Shown: positions 45,962-56,213 of the stretch, piece by piece
Position numbering within the stretch: the first letter of the stretch is position 1
How the letters are laid out: the number at the start of each line of letters is the position of its first letter
DNA from: an uncultured beta proteobacterium
GTDB taxonomy: Bacteria; Pseudomonadota; Gammaproteobacteria; Burkholderiales; Burkholderiaceae_C
Length of the DNA stretch: 64,000 nucleotides
Assembly: GCA_903838565.1 (NCBI GenBank)
Contig: CAILZB010000007.1
Span: forward strand, 41,418 to 105,417
Direction: 5' to 3'
Position numbers and translations under genes: made by a program
The notes under the pieces: model-generated
The model's database searches: none
Told to the model about the DNA's origin: nothing
The model's input: only the letters and a program-made list of their open reading frames with translations

Positions 45962-46887
45962 TGTATCTGCGGCATTTTTCGTTGCGGGAGATGCCCTTTG
46001 CGATTACGCCGGATACGAGTTTCTTCTATCCGCATGAGGGTGCGCAGTCGGCATTGAACACGCTGGTGGTGGCGTTGCGCAGCGGCGAGGGTTTCCTCAA
46101 GGTCGTGGGCGAGGTGGGTTGCGGCAAGACCGTGCTGTGCCGCCAACTGCTGAACCTGCTGGGCGACGACTACCGCACGGCCTATATTCCCAACCCCGAC
46201 ATGGGGCCCGACGATCTGCTGTCCGCGCTGGCGCAGGAACTCTCGCTTGAACTGCCGACGGCCGCGAGCCGGCATCAGGTCCTCACCGCCCTGACCGTCT
46301 GCCTGGTGGGGCACGCCCAGGCGGGGCGCCGGGTCGTGGTCTGCATCGACGAGGCGCAGGCGATTCCGCTGCGCACGGTGGAGAGCCTGCGGCTGTTGTC
46401 CAACCTCGAGACCGAGAAGCGCAAGCTGCTGCAGCTGGTGCTGCTGGGTCAGCCCGAACTCGACGAAAAGCTGTCGCGCCCCGAGATTCGTCAGCTGCTG
46501 CAGCGCATCACCTTCAGCGAGTACCTGGGCCCCATGCAGGCGCAGCGCGTTCCCGCCTATCTGGAGCACCGTTTGGGAACCGCGGCGCTGGATGACAGCA
46601 CCGATCTGGCGCTGTTTGAGCCGGCGGCCACGCATGCCTTGGCGCAATACAGCCGTGGCGTGCCGCGCCTGATCAACGTGCTGGCGCACAAGTGCCTGAT
46701 GCTGGCTTATGGCGAGAACCTGCACCGCGTGAGCCCGCGGCATGTGCACCTTGCCGCGGCCGACACGCCTGCTGTTCGACCGCGAACGCTGTGGGGTCGC
46801 CTGAGGTCGGCGCTGAGCGACATCACACCCTGGCGCCGGCATACGGCATGGGACTTGGAAAACCATCGATCGGGGAGAATTTCGTGA
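45961..46887 (+). CDS. mshM: MSHA biogenesis AAA ATPase MshM (ExeA-like)
   Basis: A 308-residue AAA ATPase of the ExeA/MshM type. The start YLRHFSLREMPFAITPDTSFF is the family opening. Walker A GEVGCGKTVLCRQ (~55), Walker B VVVCIDEAQAIP (~135) and LLQRITFSEYLGPM follow. In the type II system ExeA helps assemble the secretin across peptidoglycan; MshM probably does so for MshL. It lacks the long ExeA periplasmic domain. It overlaps mshL by one base (TGATG) and mshN by four. Confidence 0.9.
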   Translation: MYLRHFSLREMPFAITPDTSFFYPHEGAQSALNTLVVALRSGEGFLKVVGEVGCGKTVLCRQLLNLLGDDYRTAYIPNPDMGPDDLLSALAQELSLELPTAASRHQVLTALTVCLVGHAQAGRRVVVCIDEAQAIPLRTVESLRLLSNLETEKRKLLQLVLLGQPELDEKLSRPEIRQLLQRITFSEYLGPMQAQRVPAYLEHRLGTAALDDSTDLALFEPAATHALAQYSRGVPRLINVLAHKCLMLAYGENLHRVSPRHVHLAAADTPAVRPRTLWGRLRSALSDITPWRRHTAWDLENHRSGRIS

Positions 46888-47912
46888 GCGTCATCAACCA
46901 AATGCTGCGCGACCTGGACACGCGCCAGAAGGGCGGTCACGCGTCACTTGACCCCGCGCTGGGACGGCTCACGCGCGACACCGTGAGCGTGCTGCCCCCG
47001 GCCAAGTCGGGCAAGGGGCTCTCCCTGGCGCGCCCCTTGCCCCTCGTTCTTGGCCTTGTGCTGGTCCTCGTCGTGGCGGGCGCATGGCTGGTCAGGCCGG
47101 GGGGCGACACTGCGCCGCGCGCGGCCGCTCCTGCACCTGCGGTGCTGGCCGTGGAGCCGCCCAAACCACAGACTGCGCCGCTGCAGGCTGCAATGGTGCA
47201 GCCGCAGCCTGCGGTTGCGGTCGCCGCCGCGCCCTCGGCGAAACCGACGCCCGCTGTGGCCGTGCCCGCACCGCCGGCCGTCGCGCCCCGGGCAAGCGAG
47301 CCTGCGGCTCGCTCCGTCGCCTCACCCTCGTTGCAGGTTCCCACGGGAGCGAGCCTTGCCGCGGCGCCCACGCCGCCCGCTGCAAGGCCCAAACCGGAAG
47401 CGCTGCCCGGCCCGATTAACCGCACGCAGGCGGCCGGGGACGTGATGGCGCAGGCCCGCACGATGTGGGATCAGGGTGCGCGCGACGGCGCCACTCAATT
47501 GCTGCGCGATGCGATCGCCGTGCTGGCGCGCTCGGGTGCAGATTCAGTCGCTCTGCTGCTGCAGGCGGTGAAGGAATTGACCCGCCTGGAGCTCGCGCAG
47601 GGACACGCCGGGGCTGCTCTGGACATGCTGCAGCGGCTCGAACCCCAGTTGGCTAACCAGGCCGATGCCTGGGGCCTGCGCGGCAATGTGGCACAGCGCC
47701 TGGGTCGTCACGCCGAATCGGCCCAGGCCTATCTGACGGCGCTCAGCCTGCGTCCGGGAGAGGCGCGGTGGATGCTGGGTGCTGCCGTTTCATTGGCTGC
47801 GGATGGACACACGGCGCAGGCCGCCGAACTGGCGCAGCAGGCAAGACAACGGGGCGCTCTGAGCTCCGAAGTCGAGGCCTATCTGCGCCAGCAGGGCGTG
47901 CTGTTGCCTTGA
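46884..47912 (+). CDS. mshN: MSHA biogenesis protein MshN (TPR, PilF-like)
   Basis: The 342-residue protein starts with GTG at 46884, 5 bases after a GGGGAGA ribosome site (46872-46878), and overlaps the mshM stop by 4 bases. The N terminus VSVINQMLRDLDTR is the MshN signature, then a membrane helix (~52-72, LPLVLGLVLVLVVAGAWLV) and a long Pro/Ala-rich periplasmic spacer (~75-180). The C-terminal TPR-like repeats (~190-340) contain AGHAGAALDMLQRLEP and RLGRHAESAQAYLTAL. It ends the second MSHA block and converges with the fumarase gene 5 bases away. Confidence 0.87.
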   Translation: MSVINQMLRDLDTRQKGGHASLDPALGRLTRDTVSVLPPAKSGKGLSLARPLPLVLGLVLVLVVAGAWLVRPGGDTAPRAAAPAPAVLAVEPPKPQTAPLQAAMVQPQPAVAVAAAPSAKPTPAVAVPAPPAVAPRASEPAARSVASPSLQVPTGASLAAAPTPPAARPKPEALPGPINRTQAAGDVMAQARTMWDQGARDGATQLLRDAIAVLARSGADSVALLLQAVKELTRLELAQGHAGAALDMLQRLEPQLANQADAWGLRGNVAQRLGRHAESAQAYLTALSLRPGEARWMLGAAVSLAADGHTAQAAELAQQARQRGALSSEVEAYLRQQGVLLP

Positions 47913-47917
47913 AGTGA

Positions 47918-49471
47918 TCAGGCCGCGGTCACGGAAATGTTCTTGAATTCACCGGTGGCGATGCGCTTTTGCCACAACGCCGGTCCGGTGATGTGGGCGC
48001 TGGTTCCGCCCGAATCGACGGCGACCGTGACCGGCATGTCAACCACGTCGAACTCGTAGATCGCTTCCATGCCCAGATCGGCAAAGCCAACGACCTTGGC
48101 GGTCTTGATCGCCTTGGATACCAGGTAGGCGGCACCACCGACCGCCATCAGATACGCACTGTGGTGCTTCTTGATGGCTTCGATCGCGACCGGCCCGCGT
48201 TCGGCCTTGCCGATCATCGCGATCAGTCCGGTCTGGCTCAACATCATTTCGGTGAAACCGTCCATGCGCGTGGCCGTGGTCGGACCCGCCGGGCCCACCG
48301 CTTCGCCCTTGACGGGATCGACCGGCCCCACGTAGTAGATCACGCGGTTGGTGAAGTCCACAGGCAGGGCTTCACCCTTGGCCAGCATGTCCTGGATGCG
48401 CTTGTGCGCAGCGTCGCGACCGGTCAGCATCTTGCCGTTGAGCAGCAGGGTTTCACCCGGCTTCCAGGCGGCCACCTGGGCTGGCGTGAGTGTGTCCAAG
48501 TTGACGCGCTGGCTCTTCTGCGTATCGGGTTGCCACTCGACCTTGGGCCAGCTGTCCAGGCTCGGCGGGTCCAGATAGACCGGTCCGCTGCCGTCGAGCA
48601 CGAAGTGCGCGTGGCGCGTGGCGGCGCAATTGGGGATCATCGCGACCGGCTTGCTCGCGGCGTGCGTGGGGTACATCTTGATCTTGACGTCGAGCACCGT
48701 CGTGAGCCCGCCCAGGCCTTGGGCACCGATGCCCAGTGCGTTCACCTTTTCGTGCAGTTCCAGGCGCAGCTGTTCGGTCTGCGTAAGCGTCTCGCCGGCA
48801 GCCGCCCTGGCCTGCAGTTCGTGCATGTCGAGCGCATCCATCAGGCTTTCCTTGGCCATGAGCATGGCCTTTTCAGCGGTCCCGCCGATGCCGATGCCCA
48901 GCATGCCGGGCGGGCACCAGCCAGCGCCCATCGTGGGCACGGTCTTGAGCACCCAGTCCACGACCGAGTCACCCGGGTTGAGCATCGCCAGCTTGCTCTT
49001 GTTCTCGCTGCCGCCGCCCTTGGCCGCGACCGTGACTTCGAGTGTGTCGCCCGGGACGATCTCGGTGAAGATCACCGCCGGCGTGTTGTCCTTGGTGTTC
49101 TTGCGCGCGAACTGCGGATCGGCCACGACGCTGGCGCGCAGCGTGTTGTCGGGGTGGTTGTAGGCGCGGCGCACGCCCTCATTGATGGCGTCGTCCAGGC
49201 TGCCGGTGAATCCGTCCAGGCGCACGTTCATGCCGAGCTTGAGGAAAACGTTCACGATGCCGGTGTCCTGGCAGATGGGTCGATGCCCGATGGCGCTCAT
49301 CTTCGAATTGGTCAGGATCTGCGCGATCGCATCCTTGGCCGCGGGGCTCTGCTCGCGCTCGTAGGCGCGCGCCAGGTGCGCGATGTAGTCGGCAGGATGG
49401 TAGTAGCTGATGTACTGCAGCGCAGCGGCAACGGATTCAATCAGATCGGTCTGGGCAATGGAGGTGGTCAT
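47918..49471 (-). CDS. fumA: Class I (iron-sulfur) fumarate hydratase
   Basis: The 517-residue enzyme (ATG at 49471; the longer upstream frame is a shadow) interconverts fumarate and malate. Cluster cysteines lie in RPICQDTGIV (~86), GWCPPGMLG (~208) and PNCAATRHAHF (~315). DSGGTSAHITGPALW sits near the C terminus. Both the alpha and beta regions of two-subunit enzymes are fused, as in FumA/B. It is divergent from acs and converges on mshN. Confidence 0.93.
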   Translation of the reverse strand: MTTSIAQTDLIESVAAALQYISYYHPADYIAHLARAYEREQSPAAKDAIAQILTNSKMSAIGHRPICQDTGIVNVFLKLGMNVRLDGFTGSLDDAINEGVRRAYNHPDNTLRASVVADPQFARKNTKDNTPAVIFTEIVPGDTLEVTVAAKGGGSENKSKLAMLNPGDSVVDWVLKTVPTMGAGWCPPGMLGIGIGGTAEKAMLMAKESLMDALDMHELQARAAAGETLTQTEQLRLELHEKVNALGIGAQGLGGLTTVLDVKIKMYPTHAASKPVAMIPNCAATRHAHFVLDGSGPVYLDPPSLDSWPKVEWQPDTQKSQRVNLDTLTPAQVAAWKPGETLLLNGKMLTGRDAAHKRIQDMLAKGEALPVDFTNRVIYYVGPVDPVKGEAVGPAGPTTATRMDGFTEMMLSQTGLIAMIGKAERGPVAIEAIKKHHSAYLMAVGGAAYLVSKAIKTAKVVGFADLGMEAIYEFDVVDMPVTVAVDSGGTSAHITGPALWQKRIATGEFKNISVTAA

Positions 49472-49589
49472 GGTGGTGCTCGATGTAGAGTGCGCCCCAA
49501 GTTTAACGAAACTGCCCGACCGGCAACTGACGGTTTGCCGGGCGCCGCGGCGCGGACCGCGCCGGCTTTCCCGCTTTGTGCCTGTAAGG

Positions 49590-49618
49590 CTGACGCCAGT
49601 CAGTGGCACGTAAGTGCC
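49590..49618. promoter_or_regulatory. Two adjacent short dyads in the fumA/acs divergent promoter region
   Basis: Two perfect dyads lie one base apart: CTGAC-gcca-GTCAG (49590-49603) and GGCAC-gtaa-GTGCC (49605-49618). They sit between the divergent starts of fumarase (49471) and acetyl-CoA synthetase (49738), where a regulator could act on both. Binding protein is unknown. Confidence 0.4.
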
Positions 49619-49737
49619 AGAACAGACATTACGCCGCATTCTTTCTAATCTGCTAACCTGTTGGGAACCCGATATTCCGGCCTTGCGCTGAAATTGACAG
49701 GTCGGCAGTTTTCATTAAATCCAAGGAGACAAGTCCC

Positions 49738-51723
49738 ATGAGCGCCATTGAGTCCGTGTTGGTCGAGAACCGCGTTTTCCCCCCGAGCGAGGCCACGATG
49801 AAGGCCGCGCGCATTTCCGGCATGGATGCCTACAACGCGCTTTGCAAGGAAGCCGAGACCGACTTCGAGGGTTTCTGGTCACGCCTGGCAAAGGAAAACG
49901 TGGTCTGGAACAAGCCCTTCACCCGCACGCTGGACGAATCCAACGCGCCGTTCTACAAGTGGTTTGACGACGGCGAACTCAACGCCTCGGCCAACTGCCT
50001 GGACAAGCACATGGGCACGCCCGTGGAAAACAAGGTGGCGGTCATTTTTGAAGCCGACGACGGCACGGTCACCAAGACCACGTACAAGGAACTGCTGGCG
50101 CGCGTCAGCCAGTTCGCCAACGCGCTCAAGGCCGAAGGCGTGAAGAAGGGCGACCGCGTCCTCGTCTACATGCCCATGACGCTTGAGGGCGTGATCGCGA
50201 TGCAAGCCTGTGCGCGCATTGGTGCCACCCACAGCGTGGTGTTCGGCGGCTTTTCTGCCAAGGCGCTGCAGGAGCGCATCATCGACGCGGGTGCGGTGCT
50301 GGTCGTGACCTCCAACTACCAGATGCGCGGCGGCAAGGCCTTGCCACTCAAGTCCATCGTGGACGAGGGCTTGGCCATGGGCGGTTGCGAGTCGATCAAG
50401 GCCGTTCTGGTCTATGAGCGCACCACCACGGCCTGCAACATGGTCGCGGGCCGGGACAAGACCTTCGCCCAGGCCTTGCAGGGACAAAGCACGCAGTGCG
50501 ATCCGGTGCCCGTTGGCGCCGAGCATCCCTTGTTCATCCTCTACACCTCGGGTTCCACCGGCAAGCCCAAGGGCGTGCAGCACTCCACCGGCGGCTACCT
50601 GCTGTGGGCCAAGCTCACGATGGACTGGACCTTCGATCTGAAGCCCAGCGATGTGTTCTGGTGCACCGCCGATATCGGTTGGATCACCGGCCACACCTAT
50701 GTCGCCTACGGCCCGTTGGCCGCGGGCGCCACGCAGATCATCTTCGAAGGCATCCCGACCTTCCCGAACGCAGGGCGCTTCTGGCAGATGATCGAGCGCC
50801 ACAAGTGCTCGATCTTCTACACCGCGCCCACCGCCATCCGCTCGCTCATCAAGGCCGCCGAGAGCGACGAGAAGGTGCACCCGGATCGCTCCGACCTGTC
50901 CAGCTTGCGCATTCTGGGATCGGTGGGCGAGCCCATCAACCCCGAAGCCTGGATGTGGTTCTACAAGAACATCGGCCACGAGCGCTGCCCCATCGTCGAC
51001 ACCTTCTGGCAGACGGAGACCGGCGGCCACATGATGACGCCGTTGCCGGGCGCCACGCCGCTGGTTCCGGGTTCCTGCACCTTGCCGCTGCCCGGCATCA
51101 TGGCCGCGATCGTGGACGAGGTGGGCAACGACGTGCCCAATGGTTCGGGCGGCATGCTGGTGGTCAAGCGCCCCTGGCCTTCGATGATCCGCACCATCTG
51201 GAACGATCCGGATCGCTACAAATCGAGCTACTTCCCGGATGAGTTGGGCGGCAAGACTTACTTGGCCGGCGACGGCGCGGTGCGCAGCATCGACCGCGGT
51301 TACTTCCGCATCACGGGCCGCATCGACGACGTGCTCAACGTGTCGGGCCACCGCATGGGAACGATGGAGATCGAATCGGCGCTGGTGTCCAAGTCGGACC
51401 TGGTGGCCGAGGCGGCCGTGGTGGGCCGACCCGATGATCTGACGGGCGAGGCCATCTGCGCCTTTGTCGTGCTCAAGCGTTCGCGCCCCACGGGCGACGA
51501 GGCCCGCGCCATTGCCAAGGAATTGCGCGACTGGGTTGCCAAGGAAATCGGCCCGATCGCGAAGCCGAAGGACATCCGCTTTGGTGAAAATCTTCCCAAG
51601 ACGCGCAGCGGCAAGATCATGCGGCGCCTGCTGCGCTCCATCGCCAAGGGCGAGAAGGTGACGCAGGACACGTCGACGCTGGAAAACCCGGCGATCCTGG
51701 ATCAGCTCGGCGAGACCTACTGA
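49738..51723 (+). CDS. acs: Acetyl-CoA synthetase
   Basis: The 661-residue enzyme forms acetyl-CoA from acetate via acetyl-AMP. The adenylation motif [11 protein letters not shown] (~267), the WQTETGG block (~420), the hinge [19 protein letters not shown] (~535), and the C-terminal acetylation-control motif [14 protein letters not shown] with its Lys (~622) are all present. AAGGAG at 49723-49728 is a strong ribosome site. It ends at a terminator shared with rpsT. Confidence 0.97.
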   Translation: MSAIESVLVENRVFPPSEATMKAARISGMDAYNALCKEAETDFEGFWSRLAKENVVWNKPFTRTLDESNAPFYKWFDDGELNASANCLDKHMGTPVENKVAVIFEADDGTVTKTTYKELLARVSQFANALKAEGVKKGDRVLVYMPMTLEGVIAMQACARIGATHSVVFGGFSAKALQERIIDAGAVLVVTSNYQMRGGKALPLKSIVDEGLAMGGCESIKAVLVYERTTTACNMVAGRDKTFAQALQGQSTQCDPVPVGAEHPLFILYTSGSTGKPKGVQHSTGGYLLWAKLTMDWTFDLKPSDVFWCTADIGWITGHTYVAYGPLAAGATQIIFEGIPTFPNAGRFWQMIERHKCSIFYTAPTAIRSLIKAAESDEKVHPDRSDLSSLRILGSVGEPINPEAWMWFYKNIGHERCPIVDTFWQTETGGHMMTPLPGATPLVPGSCTLPLPGIMAAIVDEVGNDVPNGSGGMLVVKRPWPSMIRTIWNDPDRYKSSYFPDELGGKTYLAGDGAVRSIDRGYFRITGRIDDVLNVSGHRMGTMEIESALVSKSDLVAEAAVVGRPDDLTGEAICAFVVLKRSRPTGDEARAIAKELRDWVAKEIGPIAKPKDIRFGENLPKTRSGKIMRRLLRSIAKGEKVTQDTSTLENPAILDQLGETY

Positions 51724-51769
51724 GTTTGAGCGGCGGCCCTGCGACGCAGGGCTGCTGCGCCGGGACATA

Positions 51770-51795
51770 AAAAAACCGCCCTTGGGCGGTTTTTT
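51770..51795. terminator. Strong bidirectional intrinsic terminator (acs / rpsT)
   Basis: AAAAAACCGCCC-tt-GGGCGGTTTTTT (51770-51795) is a 6-bp G/C stem flanked by A and T runs, so it works in both directions. It separates the converging acs and rpsT genes. Confidence 0.92.
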
Positions 51796-51867
51796 CACTT
51801 CTTTGCTGGCAGCGCACCCGGTACAAACGGCGGACTGATCTGCATCAGTCCGGGCTGTGCCTGAAAA

Positions 51868-52167
51868 TCAGGCGGCTTGGGTCACCAGGGCTTTGACCTT
51901 GGTGCTCAGGCGGCTCTTGTCGCGAGCGGCCTTGTTCTTGTGGAAGATGCCCTTGTCGGCCACGGTGTCGACCACGGCTTGCATCTTGCCAAACGCTTCC
52001 GTGGCCTTGGCCTTGTCGCCAGCGATGACGGCCTTTTCCACGTTCTTCACAGCGGTGCGGTATTTGGAACGCAGTGAGGTGTTGGCTGCGTTGATCTTGA
52101 CGTCCTGACGGACGCGCTTGCGGCCCGACGCCAGGCGCGGGTTCTTTTTCTTGGGTTTGGTTGCCAT
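51868..52167 (-). CDS. rpsT: 30S ribosomal protein bS20
   Basis: A 99-residue basic protein starting [21 protein letters not shown], the family opening, with three amphipathic helices and a [17 protein letters not shown] block. It binds 16S rRNA. Followed by the shared terminator; divergent from murJ. Confidence 0.98.
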   Translation of the reverse strand: MATKPKKKNPRLASGRKRVRQDVKINAANTSLRSKYRTAVKNVEKAVIAGDKAKATEAFGKMQAVVDTVADKGIFHKNKAARDKSRLSTKVKALVTQAA

Positions 52168-52316
52168 TTTGATGTGTTCCTTGGGTCTGTGGATGATGCC
52201 AGCAAAGCCGACTATTGTAACAGGCCGCGCAGCCGCCGCTCCAGGGTAGTGCTGGCCAGGCCTGAAGTGGCAGCGCCCCCCCCGGAGCGCGTCTTGCCCA
52301 CGGCTACACTCGGCGC

Positions 52317-53885
52317 GTGAGTCTATTCAAATCCGCTTCCATCGTGTCCCTGTTGACCCTGGCCTCGCGCGTCACGGGCCTGTTGCGCGAGTCCTTGATT
52401 GCCGCGATGTTCGGCGCCAGCGCATTGACGGACGCCTTCAGAGTGGCGTTTTTGTTGCCCAACATGTTCCGACGGCTGTTTGCCGAAGGCGCGTTCAGCC
52501 AGGCCTTCATTCCGGTGCTGGGTCAGACGCGCACCCAGCAGGGTGAGGCCGCCACGAAACGGCTGGTGGACCGGGTGGCCAGCCTGCTCACGTGGGCGCT
52601 GCTGTTGACCTGCGCCTTGGGCGTGCTGGGAGCGCCTCTTCTGGTGTGGGCCATGGCCAGCGGCTTGCAGAAGGAACCGCGGGGCTTTGAGGCCGCGGTG
52701 GTGATGACGCGCTGGATGTTTCCGTATCTGGGTTTCATTTCCCTGGCCGGCATGGCCGCGGGCGTGCTCAATACCTGGGGGCGCTTCACGGTGCCGGCAG
52801 GCGCTCCCGTGCTGCTCAATCTCTGCGTGATCGCCGCGGCCTGGTGGGGCGCACCGTGGTTTCAGACCCTGGGGATCGAGCCGATCTATGCGCTGTGTGG
52901 TGGCGTGATGCTCGGAGGCGTGCTGCAACTGGGTGTGCAGATCCCGACGCTGATCCGCATTGGCATGTTGCCGCACATCGGGTTGACCTGGTCGCTGCTG
53001 AAAGCGGCCTGGGCCGATCCGCCGACAAAACGCATCGCCCAACTCATGGTGCCCGCGCTATTTGGCGTGGCCGTGGCGCAGATTTCACAGCTCATCAATA
53101 CCGAGATCGCCTCGCATCTGGTCACGCGCAGCGTCACCTGGCTTACCAATGCGGATCGTCTGATGGAATTCCCCACGGCGATGCTCGGCGTGGCGCTGGG
53201 CGTGGTGCTGATGCCTCGGCTCTCGGCGGCCAAGGCCGCGGGTGACGCCAGCGACTACTCGGCCATGCTGGACTGGGGCCTGCGCCTGGTGGTGCTGATG
53301 GCCGTGCCCTGTTCGGTGGCTCTGCTGACGTTTTCCCTGCCTTTGGCGGCGACCATCTTCCACTACGGTGCCTATGCTGCGGATGACGTGCGTCAGACGA
53401 GCCTGGCGCTTACAGGCTATGGCGTGGGACTGCTGGGGCTGGTGGCGATCAAGGTACTGGCGCCGGGTTATTACGCCAGCCAGAATATTCGCACGCCCGT
53501 GAAGATTGCAGTCTTTGTGCTGGTGCTGACGCAGTTGTTCAATCTGGTGTTGGTGCCGCTGTTCCAGGTGGCGGGGCTGGCGCTGTCGATCGGCCTGGGT
53601 GCCTTGGTGAATGCGACCTGGCTGCTCGTGGGTTTGATGCGGCGAGGCAGTTACCGGCCGCAGCCGGGGTGGACGGTTTTTGCGTTGCAGGTGGTCGCCG
53701 CCAGCGCCTTGTTGGCCATCTTCCTGATGTGGGCCGCGAGCAGCTTTTCCTGGACCCAGATGGGTGCGGGCCAAAAGCTGCTGCGGGTGGGCCTGATGGG
53801 CCTGGTGCTGACGGGTTCTGGCATGATCTATTTCACCGCCTTGTGGGCCAGCGGCATGAGGCTGCACCGCCTGCTGCGCCACTGA
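52317..53885 (+). CDS. murJ: Lipid II flippase MurJ
   Basis: The 522-residue membrane protein of the MOP superfamily has about 14 helices. The start is GTG, giving [20 protein letters not shown], the usual MurJ N terminus with [12 protein letters not shown] and [28 protein letters not shown] (~30-67) following. It moves the peptidoglycan precursor lipid II across the inner membrane and is essential. sirB1 follows closely. Confidence 0.96.
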   Translation: MSLFKSASIVSLLTLASRVTGLLRESLIAAMFGASALTDAFRVAFLLPNMFRRLFAEGAFSQAFIPVLGQTRTQQGEAATKRLVDRVASLLTWALLLTCALGVLGAPLLVWAMASGLQKEPRGFEAAVVMTRWMFPYLGFISLAGMAAGVLNTWGRFTVPAGAPVLLNLCVIAAAWWGAPWFQTLGIEPIYALCGGVMLGGVLQLGVQIPTLIRIGMLPHIGLTWSLLKAAWADPPTKRIAQLMVPALFGVAVAQISQLINTEIASHLVTRSVTWLTNADRLMEFPTAMLGVALGVVLMPRLSAAKAAGDASDYSAMLDWGLRLVVLMAVPCSVALLTFSLPLAATIFHYGAYAADDVRQTSLALTGYGVGLLGLVAIKVLAPGYYASQNIRTPVKIAVFVLVLTQLFNLVLVPLFQVAGLALSIGLGALVNATWLLVGLMRRGSYRPQPGWTVFALQVVAASALLAIFLMWAASSFSWTQMGAGQKLLRVGLMGLVLTGSGMIYFTALWASGMRLHRLLRH

Positions 53886-53898
53886 GTGAGCCTGTCAC

Positions 53899-54762
53899 AT
53901 GTCCATGAAACTGTCACTGTCCACCCCCACTGCACTGGAATACTTTGCGTCGCTGGTCGCGGGGGACGACCAGTTCCCGCTGCTGGAGGCGGCCATCAGC
54001 CTGGCGCAGGACGAATACCCGGAACTTGATGTGCAGCAGGTGCTGGGCGAAGTCGATCTGCTGCAGGCGCGGCTGAAACGGCGTCTGCCTCTGGACGCGG
54101 ACGGCTTGCATCGTTTGCGCGTGCTGAACCAGTTCTTCTACCGCGAACTCGGCTTTGGCGGCAACGTGAACGACTATTACGACCCCGACAACAGCTATCT
54201 GAACATCGTGCTGGGGACACGACGCGGCATTCCCATCACGCTGGCCGTGCTCTGGCTGGAACTCGCGCAGAACCTGGGACTGCGCGCGCGCGGGGTGGCA
54301 TTTCCCGGGCACTTCATGGTCAAGGTGAATTTGCCCAAAGGCCAGGTCGTGATCGACCCATTCGACGGGCAGTCGCTCAGCCGTGACGAGCTCTCCGAGC
54401 GCCTGGAGCCTTTCCGCGGCAGCCAGTCCCTGGCGGAAGATTCCGATGTGCCGCTGGGCCTGTTCCTGCAGGCGGCACCGGCGCGCGACACAATCGCGCG
54501 GATGTTGCGCAATCTGAAGGAAATTCACCGTACCCAGGAAGACTGGGGGCGCCTGCTGGCGGTGCAGAACCGCTTGATCATCCTGCTCCCGGGCGACTGG
54601 GCCGAACTGCGCGACCGCGGGCTGGTATTGGCCGAAATGGGGCTTTCGCGGCAGGCGGCACAGGATCTGGAAGACTATCTGGCGGGCGCACCCGATGCGC
54701 ACGATGCCGCGGCCATTGCCTGGCGCGCCGCAGAATTGCGCAGCAACCTCGGAGGCGACTGA
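53899..54762 (+). CDS. sirB1: SirB1 family protein (transglutaminase-like, TPR)
   Basis: A 287-residue cytoplasmic protein. The transglutaminase-like domain has LNQFFYRELGFGGNVNDYYDPDNSYLN (~73-100) and GVAFPGHFMVKV, and the C-terminal half is TPR-like (~195-287). It lacks the catalytic Cys of true transglutaminases in the usual place, as in SirB1 generally. Function is unknown. A second ATG at 53905 is possible. It is 13 bases after murJ. Confidence 0.88.
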   Translation: MSMKLSLSTPTALEYFASLVAGDDQFPLLEAAISLAQDEYPELDVQQVLGEVDLLQARLKRRLPLDADGLHRLRVLNQFFYRELGFGGNVNDYYDPDNSYLNIVLGTRRGIPITLAVLWLELAQNLGLRARGVAFPGHFMVKVNLPKGQVVIDPFDGQSLSRDELSERLEPFRGSQSLAEDSDVPLGLFLQAAPARDTIARMLRNLKEIHRTQEDWGRLLAVQNRLIILLPGDWAELRDRGLVLAEMGLSRQAAQDLEDYLAGAPDAHDAAAIAWRAAELRSNLGGD

Positions 54763-54803
54763 GGCACAGCTGATCTCAACCATTAGGGGAAGTTGCTGAA
54801 CCC

Positions 54804-56180
54804 ATGAAGTTGCCTGTTCGAGAAAATGCAGCGCTGTTGACGGCGCTGGCCATTCTGTTGACCTTGATGGGCGCGGCATATTGGCTTTTGGATGGAACTG
54901 CTCCCAAGGCTGTGCCACAAAGCGTGCTGTTGCGGACGGGCGAGCAGAGCATGGCACCCGTCCTAATGGCAACGCCGGAACCCAGGATAGCTTCGACGCG
55001 GCGCGTACCCGGTCCCGGTGAGGTGGAAATTTGTGGCCTGGGTATTGTTGCTGCGCCCGCGCTCAACGACCCGCAACTCAGCAAGCAAGTTGAGCAACGT
55101 CAGGCCGCGACTCTGGTCAGCGTTCAGCAGCGACTGTTGGCCAGCGCCAATGAGAGGGATCGGGTGGCCGGCTTGGTGATGCAAGCCGCTTTGTTACCGC
55201 GTGACGACATGGATCGGGCGTCCGACGCGTTGGATCAAGATTGTGGCAAGACCAAGGGTGGGCAACAGGATCAGGAGAAAACACCCGCCTGTGTCGCCGC
55301 CGAGTTTGAACAAGAAAAAGTGCGGGCCCAACATGAACAACGCAAGCTGCCCATCGCACAACAACTCGTGGAGATGGCCCAAAGCACGACCGATCCGTCG
55401 GTCTATGCACAGGCGGTGCGGTTTTGCCACAGCTTCTTTTATCAACCCAGCCCGCCCATGTGTGGCGCCATCAATCTGACGCAGTGGAGTCGACTTGATC
55501 CTGCCAACATGGACCCCTGGTTATGGGCTCTGGAGCGCGCCCAGCAACAAAAGGATGAAGCCGGTGCGGCCGAAGCGCTGTATCAAGCCTCGAAGGCGAG
55601 TTATGAAAAAGTACAAGTTGGGTTTGTTGCTCAGCAGGTTCTAAATGCGACGGACGAAACAAATGAGGTCGAACAAACGGCTGTCCTGATGCAGGTAAGT
55701 GGTCTCATGTATTCCATGGGGTTCACACCGATCAGGGCCGTCATGACGCGCTGTTCTGCGAACGAAGTGAAGAATGCGAACCGGCGGCAGGTTTGTGAGG
55801 ATGTGGCCAATCGATTGGTTACGCAATCGGACACCTTGCTTGACCACGCAATGGGTATCGTCATCGGCGCTCGCCTTGGTTGGGCGCCCGAGCGCATTGC
55901 TGCACTGCGAAACGAGTATCTCACCGTGAGTGAGTTTCAGACCAAAACGATGTTTGGGTTTTTGCTGGTTGGTGCCGCTGGGCAGAGTCCGCAGGGTTGT
56001 GCAACGGCTCTTAGAACGACACGGCGTCAACTGCGTTTGATGACCGAATTGGGCGAGGTCGGTGCGGCACGGCAACTCTTGTTGGAATCCGGCCCCAGCG
56101 GGCAGCAGGGCAGGCAAGAAAATGTGCAGCGGCATGCACAGCAGCAAGTTCAAGCCGCCGCTAGCGCGGTCCGACGTTAA
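54804..56180 (+). CDS. Membrane-anchored protein of unknown function
   Basis: A 458-residue protein with a single N-terminal membrane segment (~residues 8-30, LLTALAILLTLMGAAYWLLDG) and a large, mostly helical, Gln/Glu/Ala-rich exported domain with scattered Cys (for example VEICGLG ~77, CHSFFYQ ~208, PPMCGA ~219, TRCSANE ~318, RQVCEDVA ~330). Charged, low-complexity Gln-rich ends are visible (RQENVQRHAQQQVQ). It is less GC-biased in wobble positions than its neighbours. I recognise no family; it could be a periplasmic helical-repeat scaffold. It lies 41 bases after sirB1. Confidence 0.75.
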   Translation: MKLPVRENAALLTALAILLTLMGAAYWLLDGTAPKAVPQSVLLRTGEQSMAPVLMATPEPRIASTRRVPGPGEVEICGLGIVAAPALNDPQLSKQVEQRQAATLVSVQQRLLASANERDRVAGLVMQAALLPRDDMDRASDALDQDCGKTKGGQQDQEKTPACVAAEFEQEKVRAQHEQRKLPIAQQLVEMAQSTTDPSVYAQAVRFCHSFFYQPSPPMCGAINLTQWSRLDPANMDPWLWALERAQQQKDEAGAAEALYQASKASYEKVQVGFVAQQVLNATDETNEVEQTAVLMQVSGLMYSMGFTPIRAVMTRCSANEVKNANRRQVCEDVANRLVTQSDTLLDHAMGIVIGARLGWAPERIAALRNEYLTVSEFQTKTMFGFLLVGAAGQSPQGCATALRTTRRQLRLMTELGEVGAARQLLLESGPSGQQGRQENVQRHAQQQVQAAASAVRR

Positions 56181-56213
56181 CCCGGAAATTAATACCTGCG
56201 ATTCGAGCCGGAC

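Noticed and set aside
47969..49648. 559-residue frame opposite the fumarase gene
   Set aside because: Antisense shadow. The fumarase frame carries all the cluster cysteines.
49879..51798. 639-residue frame opposite acs
   Set aside because: Antisense shadow with repetitive His/Ala/Gly composition. acs is unambiguous.
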